Of a stretch of DNA of 30,026 nucleotides, positions 20,773-30,026 are shown in pieces. This stretch comes from Trachelipus rathkii (Eukaryota > Arthropoda > Malacostraca > Isopoda > Trachelipodidae): NCBI GenBank assembly GCA_015478945.1, contig JABUQX010007715.1, positions 1 to 30,026 of the forward strand, given 5' to 3'. Made by a program: the position numbers and the translations under genes. Every line of letters begins with the position of its first letter. The stretch's first letter is position 1. The notes under the pieces were generated by a model. That model saw only the letters and a program-made list of their open reading frames with translations. It was not told the origin of the DNA and ran no database searches.

Positions 20773-20934
20773 TATATATACTATAATATATAATAATATA
20801 TATATTATACAATATATATATCATATAATATTATATTAATCATTATAATCCCAACCCTATATATAATATATATTAAATTATATACATATATCCCTACTCA
20901 CTATCTATATCTATATAATATCTATATATATAAT
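20773..20934. repeat. (TA)-rich array before the hAT-1 5' end
   Basis: Irregular TA/AATAT/CTATAT repeats ending at the CAGGGATGTAC start at 20935. Confidence 0.8.
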
Positions 20935-21549
20935 CAGGGATGTACGCCGATAGTAAAATCGTAGTTAGTATCGCCATTTCTCTGCATCGCACTCGGCTCT
21001 CGCGCTCTCAAATGGGTCGATACTTAGCGATACTTCTTTCTTTTGGGTGAAAACAATTATGAGAACTTTTAGAATTTCAACTCACATACACACTCTAATT
21101 CGATATAGATGCTAGTACCAAGTTATGTTTTTTTTTCCTTGCCTCGATTTCCTTTCTTAACTTAGATTTTCAAAGCGTTTCTCCTCCAACTTGGTTTCTT
21201 GTCGTAAAAAGATTTACGCCTATTTCGGGACAGTCATGTATTATAATTTTATACAGATTTATCTACGTTTTTAGTTGATGCATGTAAATTCTTTTTTTTT
21301 ATGTACGGGCAATTTCGTGAGAGGTGTAATGCGTGAGTGTTTTAAAAAACTTTCTGGATTATTCCATATTTTAGCCGATATTTCTGTACAACTACGGGTT
21401 TTAAATCGTTTTAAAATTTAGGGTTTAGCGTACGAATAAATTTTTCCTCATTTCTCCTTATGGTTTTTGTCTATTTTGTTTCGTCTGTTTTTTTTTTTTT
21501 TTTTGCGTGTGCGTGTCGTTATGATAGCCACAGATTTGCAACGGCTGGC
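20935..21549 (+). mobile_element. Putative hAT-1 5' end, copy 2
   Basis: It starts CAGGGATGTACGCCGATAG, and the reverse complement of the hAT-1 3' end (1290-1273) reads TTAGGATTGTACCGATACC. Both continue with further CGATA-type units, so they fit as the two ends of one element. No transposase peptide is readable here. The LINE-2 insertion is inferred to follow at about 21550. Confidence 0.45.
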
Positions 21550-23403
21550 TTTCTTTTGGACTCTTACCCAACAATAAATGGCTTCTGCACTTAACTCTGT
21601 TCATGGAATACTACCCTCCTCCTACACCCCACTCTAACTATTTAAGCTCTTTATCTTGAGCACCCCCAGATGGCTAAGAACATTACTTCAACCTCGTTAA
21701 ATATAATCCAACATACACCTTCTCATTTCTAATAATTTTTCCGTTTGAAGGTTTGGTATTTGCCTAGTAATATAAACATTCCCCATAACCACGCCCGTCT
21801 CGAGGAATCCTCGAAATCTCCTTAACTTCGATGTTCTGTGGCTTAAAAACTTTCTTCTTTCCTCCTTCCCTCCACTACAATATCTTAATGCTTCTGCTAA
21901 CTCGCTTTCTCCCTACAGACCGATATCTTTCTATGCCTTTTTTTGATTCCTTACCTTACTTCTCACAACTGGTCATAATTATATCTTCTCATCAAATACT
22001 GAGTCTCTATTTACGGCGCGCCGGATTTCACACTACTCCCCACCACCCCCACACACACTCGATGTGGTTCCCTTCGTACTCGCACAGCTCTCGCGACCGG
22101 GAAGCGATCATTCAGTATTCTCAACCGATCTGGACGCAACTGTTAAATAACAATACACACATTCTCGGACGTCCCAAACCGGATTCTCTCCGAGGCACAC
22201 TTCGCCACCTACCTCGCTCTCTCACTACCCTCGCTCTCCAACAACTAGTAATCCCTCTCACTATACAAATCAAACACACCTTCGCCTCTATGCGCGTAAC
22301 ACTTCTGACCGACCCACACACCTTATACTCACTAATTTAAACTATTCTCTCAAACCATCTATCATCTGCCCTATGCGGTTTTTCTGGCCTTTGATCGCGC
22401 CGATTTTCGGGCATTGCGCTTGCTTCTACGCCTAACTATAATTGACGTGACTGCTTTGACCTCTTAAAACGCTTCAGATTCTGCCGATAAAGTGGAACTG
22501 TACATTGGTTAATTGGATTCACAGGTCATCCTCTTGGCGACTAAATTCTTTTTTCCTCCTCAATCCCCATGTTTCGATCGTACTTCGTTCCATTTCCTGG
22601 CATTTCAAGGCTAGCAGACAATGCGCTTACGGTGTGGAAAAATTCTCCGTTCTCCTATCCTTTGCCAATTCATTCAGCTAGATAGTTTGCAGGATAACTT
22701 CGACACGAGCAAAAGGGCACCCTTCATTAAACCGGAAATGCGGCCCCTGACGCTCCTTGGTTTCTCCTCCCACTAGACAAACTCTCTCTGCGCCTTCTCG
22801 CCAACAACATCTTCTTAAAAACTTCTGAGTCAAATCACTTTCTCCTCTTAGCATTAAACAAAATGCGCTGACTCCTTGGTTCTCCTACTTGACAAATCTC
22901 TCTGGCCCCTTGCCAAAAACATCTTTAACAACTTCTCTAAATCATCTTTCCTCCTTTATTCGCTCTGATGATTCTGTTGTTAATATTTCTTCCAACTGAA
23001 AAGGCCATCATCCTCTTTGGCCTCCTATCTTTCTCCAATTCAATCCCTGACCGATTCTGGTCATTCCTCTTCTCCTCCCTTCTCATCCCTCCAGCCGTGT
23101 CCCCTATTGCCTCTTACCTGTCAATTTCATGTTGAATCGGCGTGCATGAGGGCTCCTGAACATCTATGAAAGCGTTCAGCGAAGCCGCCGGCCGTGGCCC
23201 GATGGCCATCTCTCCTCCGCCAGTCCTTGAACGGAAACGTGTGCTTCCGGCTGACCCCACCCCTCGTTCAAAACTATATCTCCTATGCTTCATACTCCCA
23301 GCGACTTTCCCTCAGTGTCTCGGAAGCGCCGCATCCATATGGGTTTTTTTTAATGTCCAACCGTATTCCGGAAAAAAATGATGGTTTTGCCTTGACCCTT
23401 CTA
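21550..23403 (+). mobile_element. LINE-2, 5' part: endonuclease, linker and RT start
   Basis: A jockey/CR1-like APE-type LINE remnant in shifting frames. Recognisable in order are N-I-N-G near 21575, S-P-N-F-D-V-L-W-L-K near 21815-21845, P-F-F-D-S-L-P-Y-F-S-Q-L (about 21935-21975), a long decayed linker, F-P-P-L-F (about 22950), and the start of the RT: G-P-D-G-x near 23198-23215 then a P-S-x-W-K-like stretch. It stops at the CAGGGTTCAC end of hAT-2 at 23404 and resumes after 26506. The codon bias towards C and T differs from LIG4. Confidence 0.65.
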
Positions 23404-26400
23404 CAGGGTTCACACTTTCTGGAATCAGAAAAGGTTTTTTTTTTTTTCAAAGGAAAAAAAAATTGGTCAAGGAAAGTCAGGGAACGCATTTTAAGATATG
23501 CCATGAAAGTCGTGGGAAAATTTCAAAAGTCAGGAAATTTTAATTTAAAAATTTTTCAAAACATATGAAGCATGATCTATGGACCAAATTTTTATTTTGA
23601 TGATATTTTTTTTCCCTTACTGTATAATTGTATTACCTACTATTCTTGATAAGTGAATGAAAAGGATTGGCGAGGAATGACATTCCATAATCTAACTTCC
23701 TATCCTGTTTTTTTTTCATTTTTTAGTTTGTTAACTAATACTATTCTTCCTATTCGGTTCGTAGAGGTTGTTCCAACGTTCATGCCTTTCAATTGAAGGT
23801 TGATTGGTATAAATTTATGTTTTAAGACTGTATGACGTTATGACTTAAAATTAAAACTTTAATATCTTTTTTTGTTACCTAAATTTTTTTTTTTTGAGTG
23901 TGTTTTTTTTTTTTTTTGAGGTTTGACTGAAGTGATTTTGGATTTTTGGGCAGTTTTATTAGTTATTTATAAAATGACTTCAAAACAAAAAAACTAACTT
24001 TAACGACCATGGTTGGACGTCAAACTGAACACACAGTTTATCAGGTGGTTGGGGTAAAGGACCTGATGAGTTCCAAGATACTTAAAATTGTAAAAAAAAC
24101 TTTGATTCTATAAGTTATTTGGTAGGTCTGTAATCCGGATTACATTAACATTAACTGAAATTGAAACAATATTGTTAAAATAGGATGACACTACGCATCA
24201 TTGAAAAACTTTTTCGTTAAGTGTTGTTCTAATGTGTGTGCACTAAAAATTATGCCATTCCATCAACTTCTAATCATACTCAACCAATTGTAAATGACCT
24301 TGATTATTATATTAATAACATTATATTATAACAAGGCAAAACTAGTTTATCAATCAGTTTCATCTTTTGCATTAAAGATGATGTTACAAGATCTGAAAAA
24401 CTACCATGGGATTAAAGGTGGTGGATGATAAAAGTCTTTAAACTCGTGTGCAGATATAGGGGAATCATTTAAATAATGTTTCCAGATAGTGCGGGTAGCT
24501 TCAAATTTTTAAAATGGGGCCGAATGAACATGTAAATATATGATTACCATGGACTTGCTCCTATTTTCTAGAGCAAAAAGCAACATACAACACTCTACTT
24601 GCAAGTGAAGCTCATTCTTACCCTGAATTAAAATTCAAAATATTTTTTGATTGTGATTGTTTTTCTAAGAGACTTGATTGAGTTTTTTTTCTTCTATAAG
24701 TACCTGGGAATCAATGTTAATGCGGAATTGTGGCAAATTATTAAAATTAGGACTGATATATTCTCGCAATGGAATGCACAGTGGAGGAGGGTTTTCAATT
24801 AAATAACAAAAAGCAATTTTAACAATGGGAAATCTGAAAGAACATGAGTCTGATTTCTAAAGAACAGTGCAAATCAATTGCTAATAAAGATCTCAATGAT
24901 AAGTATCCAAATAGTTCCTTTTCACACAAAAAAAATGTTGACAAATGTAAGAGCTGCCCCATAGGAGATAAGATATGAATAACATCTCAAAGAGTCAAAA
25001 CAGAACCAAAAAGAAGGAATAAAAAGGTTGAAAAGAAATTAATATCAGAAGTAGGAAACTGAAGAGCAGAGAAAGATGTTAGAACTGAAAGCTTTGACAG
25101 AAATGCTATAAAAATAAAAAAAAATTCAGATGCTTAAGAAGAAAAAGTTAACCTAATTCCTCCCCATTAGAACTTTTGTGATCACAGTGGACGTTATTTA
25201 CCTAGGCTACTTAATGTAAGCTTTAATAATTTATTTTCTTTTTTGGGTATACAATAAAACTGTTTACTTTTTGGAAAAAATAAAAAAGGGAGTGCGTTGG
25301 ACGGCTTTGCAACTCTAAAGTTAACCTAAAAAAAAAAAAAAATTTTAAATTTCATAACCATGATGATGAACAATTTCTAAAATAATTTTCAAATAATTAA
25401 ATGTATGAACTGTTAAAATTCGATTTGTAATGGATTAATAGAATTATTTTTACATATTATACGCCAAAAATAACGAAACGCTGCCCAGGGAAAATTTTGA
25501 TTTGTGGGTTTGGTCAGAGGAAAGTCAGCGGAATTCAAATTCCAAAAATTTCAGGTGTGAAGCACCGATACTTGCAACCCTCCGATGGGGCCACACTAAA
25601 TCAACTTCACAAAGTTTCCTTCTGCTATAAGAGTACCTGGGAAATCAATGTTATGGCGAAATTGTGGCAAATTAATTAAATTAGTGACTGATATTTTTTC
25701 CGCAAATGGCATGCGCCAGTGGAAGGAGGGTTTCAATTAAATAAAGCAATTTTATTGGAAAATCTGAAAGAACATAGCCTGATTTCTCAAAGAACAGTGC
25801 ACATGAATGCTAATAAGATCATAAAAAGTATTCATAAAGTTCTTTCACACAAAAAATGTTGACAATGTAAGAGCTGCATATGGAGATATGAAGAACATCT
25901 CTAAGAGTCAAAACGAGACCAAAAGAAAGAGAATAAAAAAAGGTTTAAAAGAGAAAAATTATCCTACAGATCTATAAACTTGAAGAGCAGAGGAAAGATG
26001 TTAAAAAAAACTAAACTGAAAGCTTGACCAGAAAAAGACGCTATAAAATCAAAAAATCAGAAGCTTGAGAAGAAAAAAAAGTTACACCTAATCTCCCCAT
26101 TTAAAAGGATAATTTTGTGATCACAGTGGAGACGTTTTTTCATATGGGCTATTAATGTAAGCTTAAATTTTATTTCTTTTTGGTATATAAATTCAACTTA
26201 CCTTTGAAAAATAAAAAGGAGTGCGTTGGAAGGCTATGATGAAGAAGGGTATAGGCGATTACTAAAAAAAAATTAAAAAAATTTTTTTTTTAAAAAATTC
26301 ATTTTCTTTTAAAAAAGTTTCTACCTTTCGTAAATTTCAATAAATTTATATGTATGAACTGAGTAAATAGGCTGTAATAATGATTCTTAATAGATATTTT

Positions 26401-26506
26401 ATACGCAAAAAAATAACGAACTAAGGTCGCTGGGTCAGGGAAAATTTCCGATAATTTGGTCAGGCAAGTCAGGGAATTCAAATTCAAAATTTCAGTTTCA
26501 CCCCTG
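23404..26506 (+). mobile_element. hAT-2 transposon nested in LINE-2
   Basis: The left end reads CAGGGTTCAC. The right end read in reverse is CAGGGGTGAAACTG, a short inverted repeat of hAT type. Both ends carry subterminal GTCAGGGAA-like units (23479, 26437, 26467). Internal coding remnants resemble a hAT-family transposase C-terminus: L-G-I-N-V-N-A-E-L-W, a damaged form of the H-G-N-A-x-V-E-R-G-F-S signature, then N-L-K-E-H-S-L-I-S-Q-R-T-V, then a Lys/Glu-rich tail. Neighbouring 8-mers (CCCTTCTA, AATAAAAT) do not match, so no target duplication is visible. LINE-2 RT similarity continues on both sides. Confidence 0.68.
24691..26506. repeat. Tandem duplication of the hAT-2 3' third (~0.93 kb x 2)
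   Basis: Unit 1 begins at about 24691 (CTATAAGTACCTGGGAATCA) and unit 2 at about 25624 (CTATAAGAGTACCTGGGAAA). The copies stay collinear, with shared blocks such as TCTGAAAGAACAT, AATGTTGACAA.TGTAAGAGCTGC and GGAGTGCGTTGGA, to a GTCAGGGAA-rich end. Unit 1 ends near 25560 (TTTCAGGTGTGAA). Unit 2 ends at the true terminus. Many indels separate them. Confidence 0.88.
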
Positions 26507-27862
26507 AATAAAATAAATCTCTGGCGTCTTTCTCCACTTGTAATTTCTTTTCTTCAATTCTTTGAACCCTTTCTCAAACTCTCACACTTCTAATCATCCT
26601 GGAATCTCTTTCCCTTCTTTCTGTATTACCAGTACGGTTTTGGGGTGCTCGAGATCTAACTGGCATAACTTCCTATTTACAGAATCTTATTGGTCGCCCT
26701 TAAGGAACTAAAGGAGACGTACTTGTGTGGTTTCCTGACAAATCCAAAGCAATGACCGTTATTAAAATGCGTCACTAACAATCCAAACTACACTGCTTTA
26801 TTTTCCTTAAAATTAATTATATTCTACTTTCCCTTTCATTCGTTCAATTTGGCTGTTGTTGTGGCGACTTCTTCTTTTTCTGTCAATAGTGGTGGTGTGC
26901 AGGGGTCTGTTTTATCTCCTACTTTTATTCCTGCTTTTTCATTAAGATCTTCTCACCTGCACATACAACTCTATCCACTATATGTCGATGACTTGACCCT
27001 CATTCTTCAACTCATAATCAATTCTGCTTCCCGTCTTTTTACTTCTAGAATTGGCCTCTCGTTCTTAGATAATCTTTCCGATTCGCTATTCTCGCTGATC
27101 TGGATAGAATTCAGGGTTGGGGTCGTCTCAAGCTTGTGAAATTTATTTTAAAAACCCAACTTTCTACAAATCTCTCTCTTCCGATGAATTTCTCGTTTTT
27201 TATCGACTGTTCTCCGTCTCTCCTGTTACAATATAAACATCCTTTGGCATTAACTAAAATCAAAAAGAAATGTTTTAAAAAAACGATACTTTTTTTCCTC
27301 TTCTCAGTTACTTAAGCTATACAAGGGCCCACATCCGCCCATGTATGGAGTAACTGCTCTCATATCTGTGGGGGCGGGGACTCTGGTTTCATTCACCCGG
27401 CTTTTGGAATAGGGTCGAGTCAGAGGCCAAAGGACTTATAGAAACGTCCTGACTTTCTAGTTCACCCTTGAGAACCCTTAATTTGCGGCGCGATGTTGGA
27501 GCTTTACCTTTTCTATAGGTATTGTAGAGGCAGTGCTCGAGGAACTTATCACTCACGTACCACCACCACCTTTACCGACGCCCTCGTAGCACAAAAGGGT
27601 GCTGTGTCGGCACATGAGTTTTGGTGTTGAATGTTAGTAATCAAGAACTTGGGGTTCGCCTGCGTGCTTTTTCTTTCGCCACTTCGCTCTGTGGAATTTC
27701 TTCCATCATCTGTTCCTAACTGTATTTAATCCTCATCTCTTTACGCCTGCGTCTGTGCTCATATCTGCGTAATTTGCGTTAGAGAGGATTTTTGAAGCGT
27801 TCAACACCCCCACTCCTGGAATAGGGTTCTGCCCGTGACCGGTGACAACTGTATAAAAAAAT
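26507..27862 (+). mobile_element. LINE-2, 3' part: reverse transcriptase core and tail
   Basis: It resumes RT similarity after hAT-2 with E-S-L-S-L-L-S..Y-Q-Y-G-F (about 26600-26640). The region N-S-G-G-V-Q-G-S-V-L-S-P-T follows at 26885-26923 (family form S-G-V-P-Q-G-S-V-L-S-P-T). The catalytic box reads Y-V-D-D (26981-26992). I-R-P-C-M-E-Y (about 27332-27352) and L-F-Y-R-Y are later family landmarks. An open frame covers 26849-27139, then breaks. The 3' end carries TTCTGCCCGTGA and an AAATAA-rich tail, as at 1-105. Confidence 0.8.
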
Positions 27863-29035
27863 AAATAATAAACAATTCTAAAGAGGATTCCTTAAGCTAC
27901 TGAAAACCACAGAATGGCACTCCGGGGTGAACGTCACTTCCTAGAAGCATTAAAATAGCATAAACCGAGGACTTGCTCGGCTTGACAGAAAAAAAAAAAA
28001 AAAAAAAAGAGACAGAGAAGGAAGCCGCCTTATTGCAACCCTTGGCAACAGCACGGATAGTGACGAGGGCTTTTCAGCAAATAACCTACTGAAGATGAGG
28101 ATTTGGATATTGCATTGACATCTCATTCAGGCCGAAATTGCATTGACATGTCATTCACCTTCAAAGGAATTAAACGGAACATCATCGTAAAAACTGAAGA
28201 GACAGTCATCACGGAGCAAAAATAATTTAAATTTGCAGTCTGTGAAAGAGGAGATGAGGTTCTAACTACGAAAACATGAGATTGCCTACATGAAGGAAAT
28301 CTTTCACGGTGGAAACAAATGAAATGTGGGCCAAAGGTTTTTCATTATTAATCAGTGGCTTGCAGGCAAATAAATCAGCACCTCCTCAATACAGTCTAGA
28401 GAGAGAGCGTATTTTTAGTGTAGGTAGAATGTAAACAACCCAAAAAGGAAACAGTCTCTCGCCAAGATACTAGCAAGCAATGTTTTTGCTCAAACAATTT
28501 GTGAATTTGAATTCGAGTTGTCGATGATACTATCTTAAAGAGTATTTTATTATGTCCATGTTTGAGTAAATAGCGTTTTTTATTTTGTTAACTTTTGGGC
28601 TGATTAATTGAGGTCTCTTCTTTCATTGTTTTTATTATTTATATTGTAGATAGCTAAAGAATCTCTTGTAAATTGTAATCATGTTAAAACATAAAAGCTA
28701 GTAGCTAAGCTTTTTTAATTACTTATACTTGAATTAGCGTATGAATATTTTTTTAAATAAAACACAACATAAAAGTTTTAATATTATATCCGATATTTTA
28801 TTATTTTTTAAGATATTTAATTTATAAAAATAATTTATACTTGGCCTAACCAAAAATGAAATATAAATGACTAAGTATTGTTTGTACAGCGAATGCAATC
28901 TTAGTTGCCTAGCAGTATGCAAATGTTCTATCTTATTATGTATTATTATATTTAATAAAAGAATCGTATCGGTACGCCCTAAAAAATCAGAGTATCGTAT
29001 CGGTATCGGGCCTCTTTTCTGGTATCGGTAAAATT
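27863..29035 (+). mobile_element. hAT-1 3' portion, copy 2
   Basis: Collinear with 106-1292, including the internal poly-A/GAGA (about 27989-28016), the transposase remnant, the GTAAATTGTAATCATGTTAA block (28669-28688) and the GTATCGGTA cluster at 28966-29030. It differs by numerous small indels and substitutions, so the two copies are not a recent assembly duplicate. Confidence 0.75.
28120..28480 (+). pseudogene. hAT-1 transposase C-terminal remnant, copy 2
   Basis: Counterpart of 375-750. The same order of peptide pieces is visible across several frames (A-P-P-Q-Y-S, R-E-R-V-F-L-V-x-R), but indels leave no open frame over 60 codons. V-F at the R-E-R-x-F position is closer to the family S-E-R-V-F-S than copy 1. 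Confidence 0.55.
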
Positions 29036-29240
29036 ACTATATATAATATTAATATATCATATATATAATATATTATATATAATATATATATTATATTATA
29101 TAATATATATATATATAATATATATTATATATAATATATACTATATATATTATATATATATAATATATATTATATATATATAATATTATATATATATATA
29201 TATATTATAATATTATATATATATATTTATATATATATAT
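29036..29240. repeat. (TA)n array between hAT-1 and hAT-2 ends
   Basis: About 205 nt of TA/ATTA repeats, in the same position relative to the hAT-1 3' end as the array at 1293-1485. Confidence 0.9.
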
Positions 29241-29972
29241 GGTTCACCTTCTTCTTCTGGGAAAGTCAGGGGAAAAATAAGTCAGGGAAGGTCCAGGGAA
29301 ACGTTTTTAAGATATCCGAAAAGTCAGAGAAATTTTTTAAATCAAACAATCGAAGAGTGATCCATGAACAGTTACAATATTTTTGATATTCTTTTTTTCC
29401 TTACTTGTATAATTGTGGAATAAGAATATTTAGGATATAAGTTGAATGAAAAGGGATCGGGTGAGTTCAAATATTCCATATTCAACTTTCTCTAAGATCC
29501 TGTTCTTTCTATTTTTAGTTCACAACTAATTAACCGCTACTACTTGCCTATTCTGTATTAGAGTTGTTCAAGCTCATCTTTCTTTATTTCCGAATTGAAG
29601 GTGAATTGGTTATATTGATGTGTTTTTATACTTGTATGATTATGTCTATATCTGTTTTATATAATCTTTTTCATTTTAGGGATTTATACTTTTTGAGGTG
29701 TTTTTTTTATAGGGTGAGAAGGAACGAAAGTGATTTTGGAAGTTTTTTGGTGCAGATTAAAGGTATTAATTATTTTTTTAATAAATTGAAGAAGTTTAGA
29801 CCAGAGTTTTGTTTAAAAAGTATTTAGATGCTATATAAAGAGATATTGTTGACAGCGAAACTTTTTATCTTCACATCAAAACAGTTCAAAATACAAAAAT
29901 GTTCAAAGTTTCGGTTCAAAAGAATGTATAAACTAAAAAGATGTATTTCTATGTGTGCAATGCAAACTGGCC

Positions 29973-30003
<31 letters not shown>

Positions 30004-30026
30004 ATGCCTTTCCTAGAATCGTGAAA
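29241..30026 (+). mobile_element. hAT-2 copy 2, 5' part, runs off the window
   Basis: It opens GGTTCACCTT, a truncated form of the CAGGGTTCAC terminus. It is collinear with 23404 to about 24000: GTCAGGGAA units, TTTTAAGATATCC, CTTGTATAATTGT, TGAATGAAAAGGGAT, AATTGAAGGT, and GAAGTGATTTTGGA. The open stretch at 29564-29827 lies in this non-coding 5' region and is not a gene. Confidence 0.75.

Noticed and set aside
20360..20839. Long Ser/Leu-rich open frames
   Set aside because: They are open in all three + frames only because of the (TC)n microsatellite.
21831..22340. 169-codon open frame as a novel protein
   Set aside because: Its start matches the LINE-2 endonuclease region in an adjacent frame, so it is part of a decayed LINE read out of frame.
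29564..29827. 87-codon open frame as a membrane protein gene
   Set aside because: Collinear with the non-coding 5' region of hAT-2, where the other copy has no open frame.

Overview
The window reads as a piece of an animal nuclear genome, most likely an arthropod and probably a decapod crustacean. It has spliced coding exons with GT/AG borders, long introns, abundant (TA)n, (ATT)n and (TC)n microsatellites, tRNA-derived SINEs, and broken copies of two LINE families whose peptide signatures I associate with decapod genomes. The species call is inference. I see no bacterial operon, CRISPR array or viral gene cassette.

The only host gene I can support is DNA ligase IV (LIG4) on the + strand. 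Seven exons lie at 4214-4371, 5472-5626, 7414-7589, 10073-10281, 11333-11490, 16083-16278 and 16683-16809. They join in one frame, with consistent intron phases, into 393 residues. These cover most of the DNA-binding domain and the nucleotidyltransferase core, with motifs I (K-Y-D-G), III, IIIa, IV and V present. The N-terminal exon(s) lie upstream of the window, or upstream of 4214 unseen. The OB-fold and tandem BRCT exons are not found in the 13.2 kb after 16809, so the next intron probably runs past the window end.

Almost everything else is transposon debris. Positions 1-1292 are the 3' end of a composite: a LINE-2 tail followed by the 3' part of a hAT element (hAT-1). A second, degraded hAT element with a BED-finger remnant (hAT-3) occupies 1486-3529. 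The LIG4 introns hold four tRNA-derived SINEs (about 5150, 8560, 9767 and 14634), a short hAT-like MITE (10334-10586), three main copies of an APE-type non-LTR element (LINE-1: A at 5764-7358, B at 12022-13242, D at 13390-15971) and a solo LINE-1 tail (11700-11779). LINE-1 copy C, the most complete, lies at 16993-20062.

From 20935 to about 29035 I read a nested structure. The hAT-1 5' end comes first, then a LINE-2 copy (about 21550-27860) interrupted by hAT-2 (23404-26506), then the hAT-1 3' end. The LINE-2/hAT-1 junction at 27780-27900 is the same one seen at 1-130, so the composite exists in at least two copies here. A partial second hAT-2 copy starts at about 29241 and runs off the window.

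The transposon reading frames are broken by many small indels while the LIG4 exons are clean. I found no previously undescribed biological system. The most informative signals are the composite transposon, the LINE/SINE shared tail, the LINE-1 tail stem-loop and the microsatellites sitting against splice acceptors.
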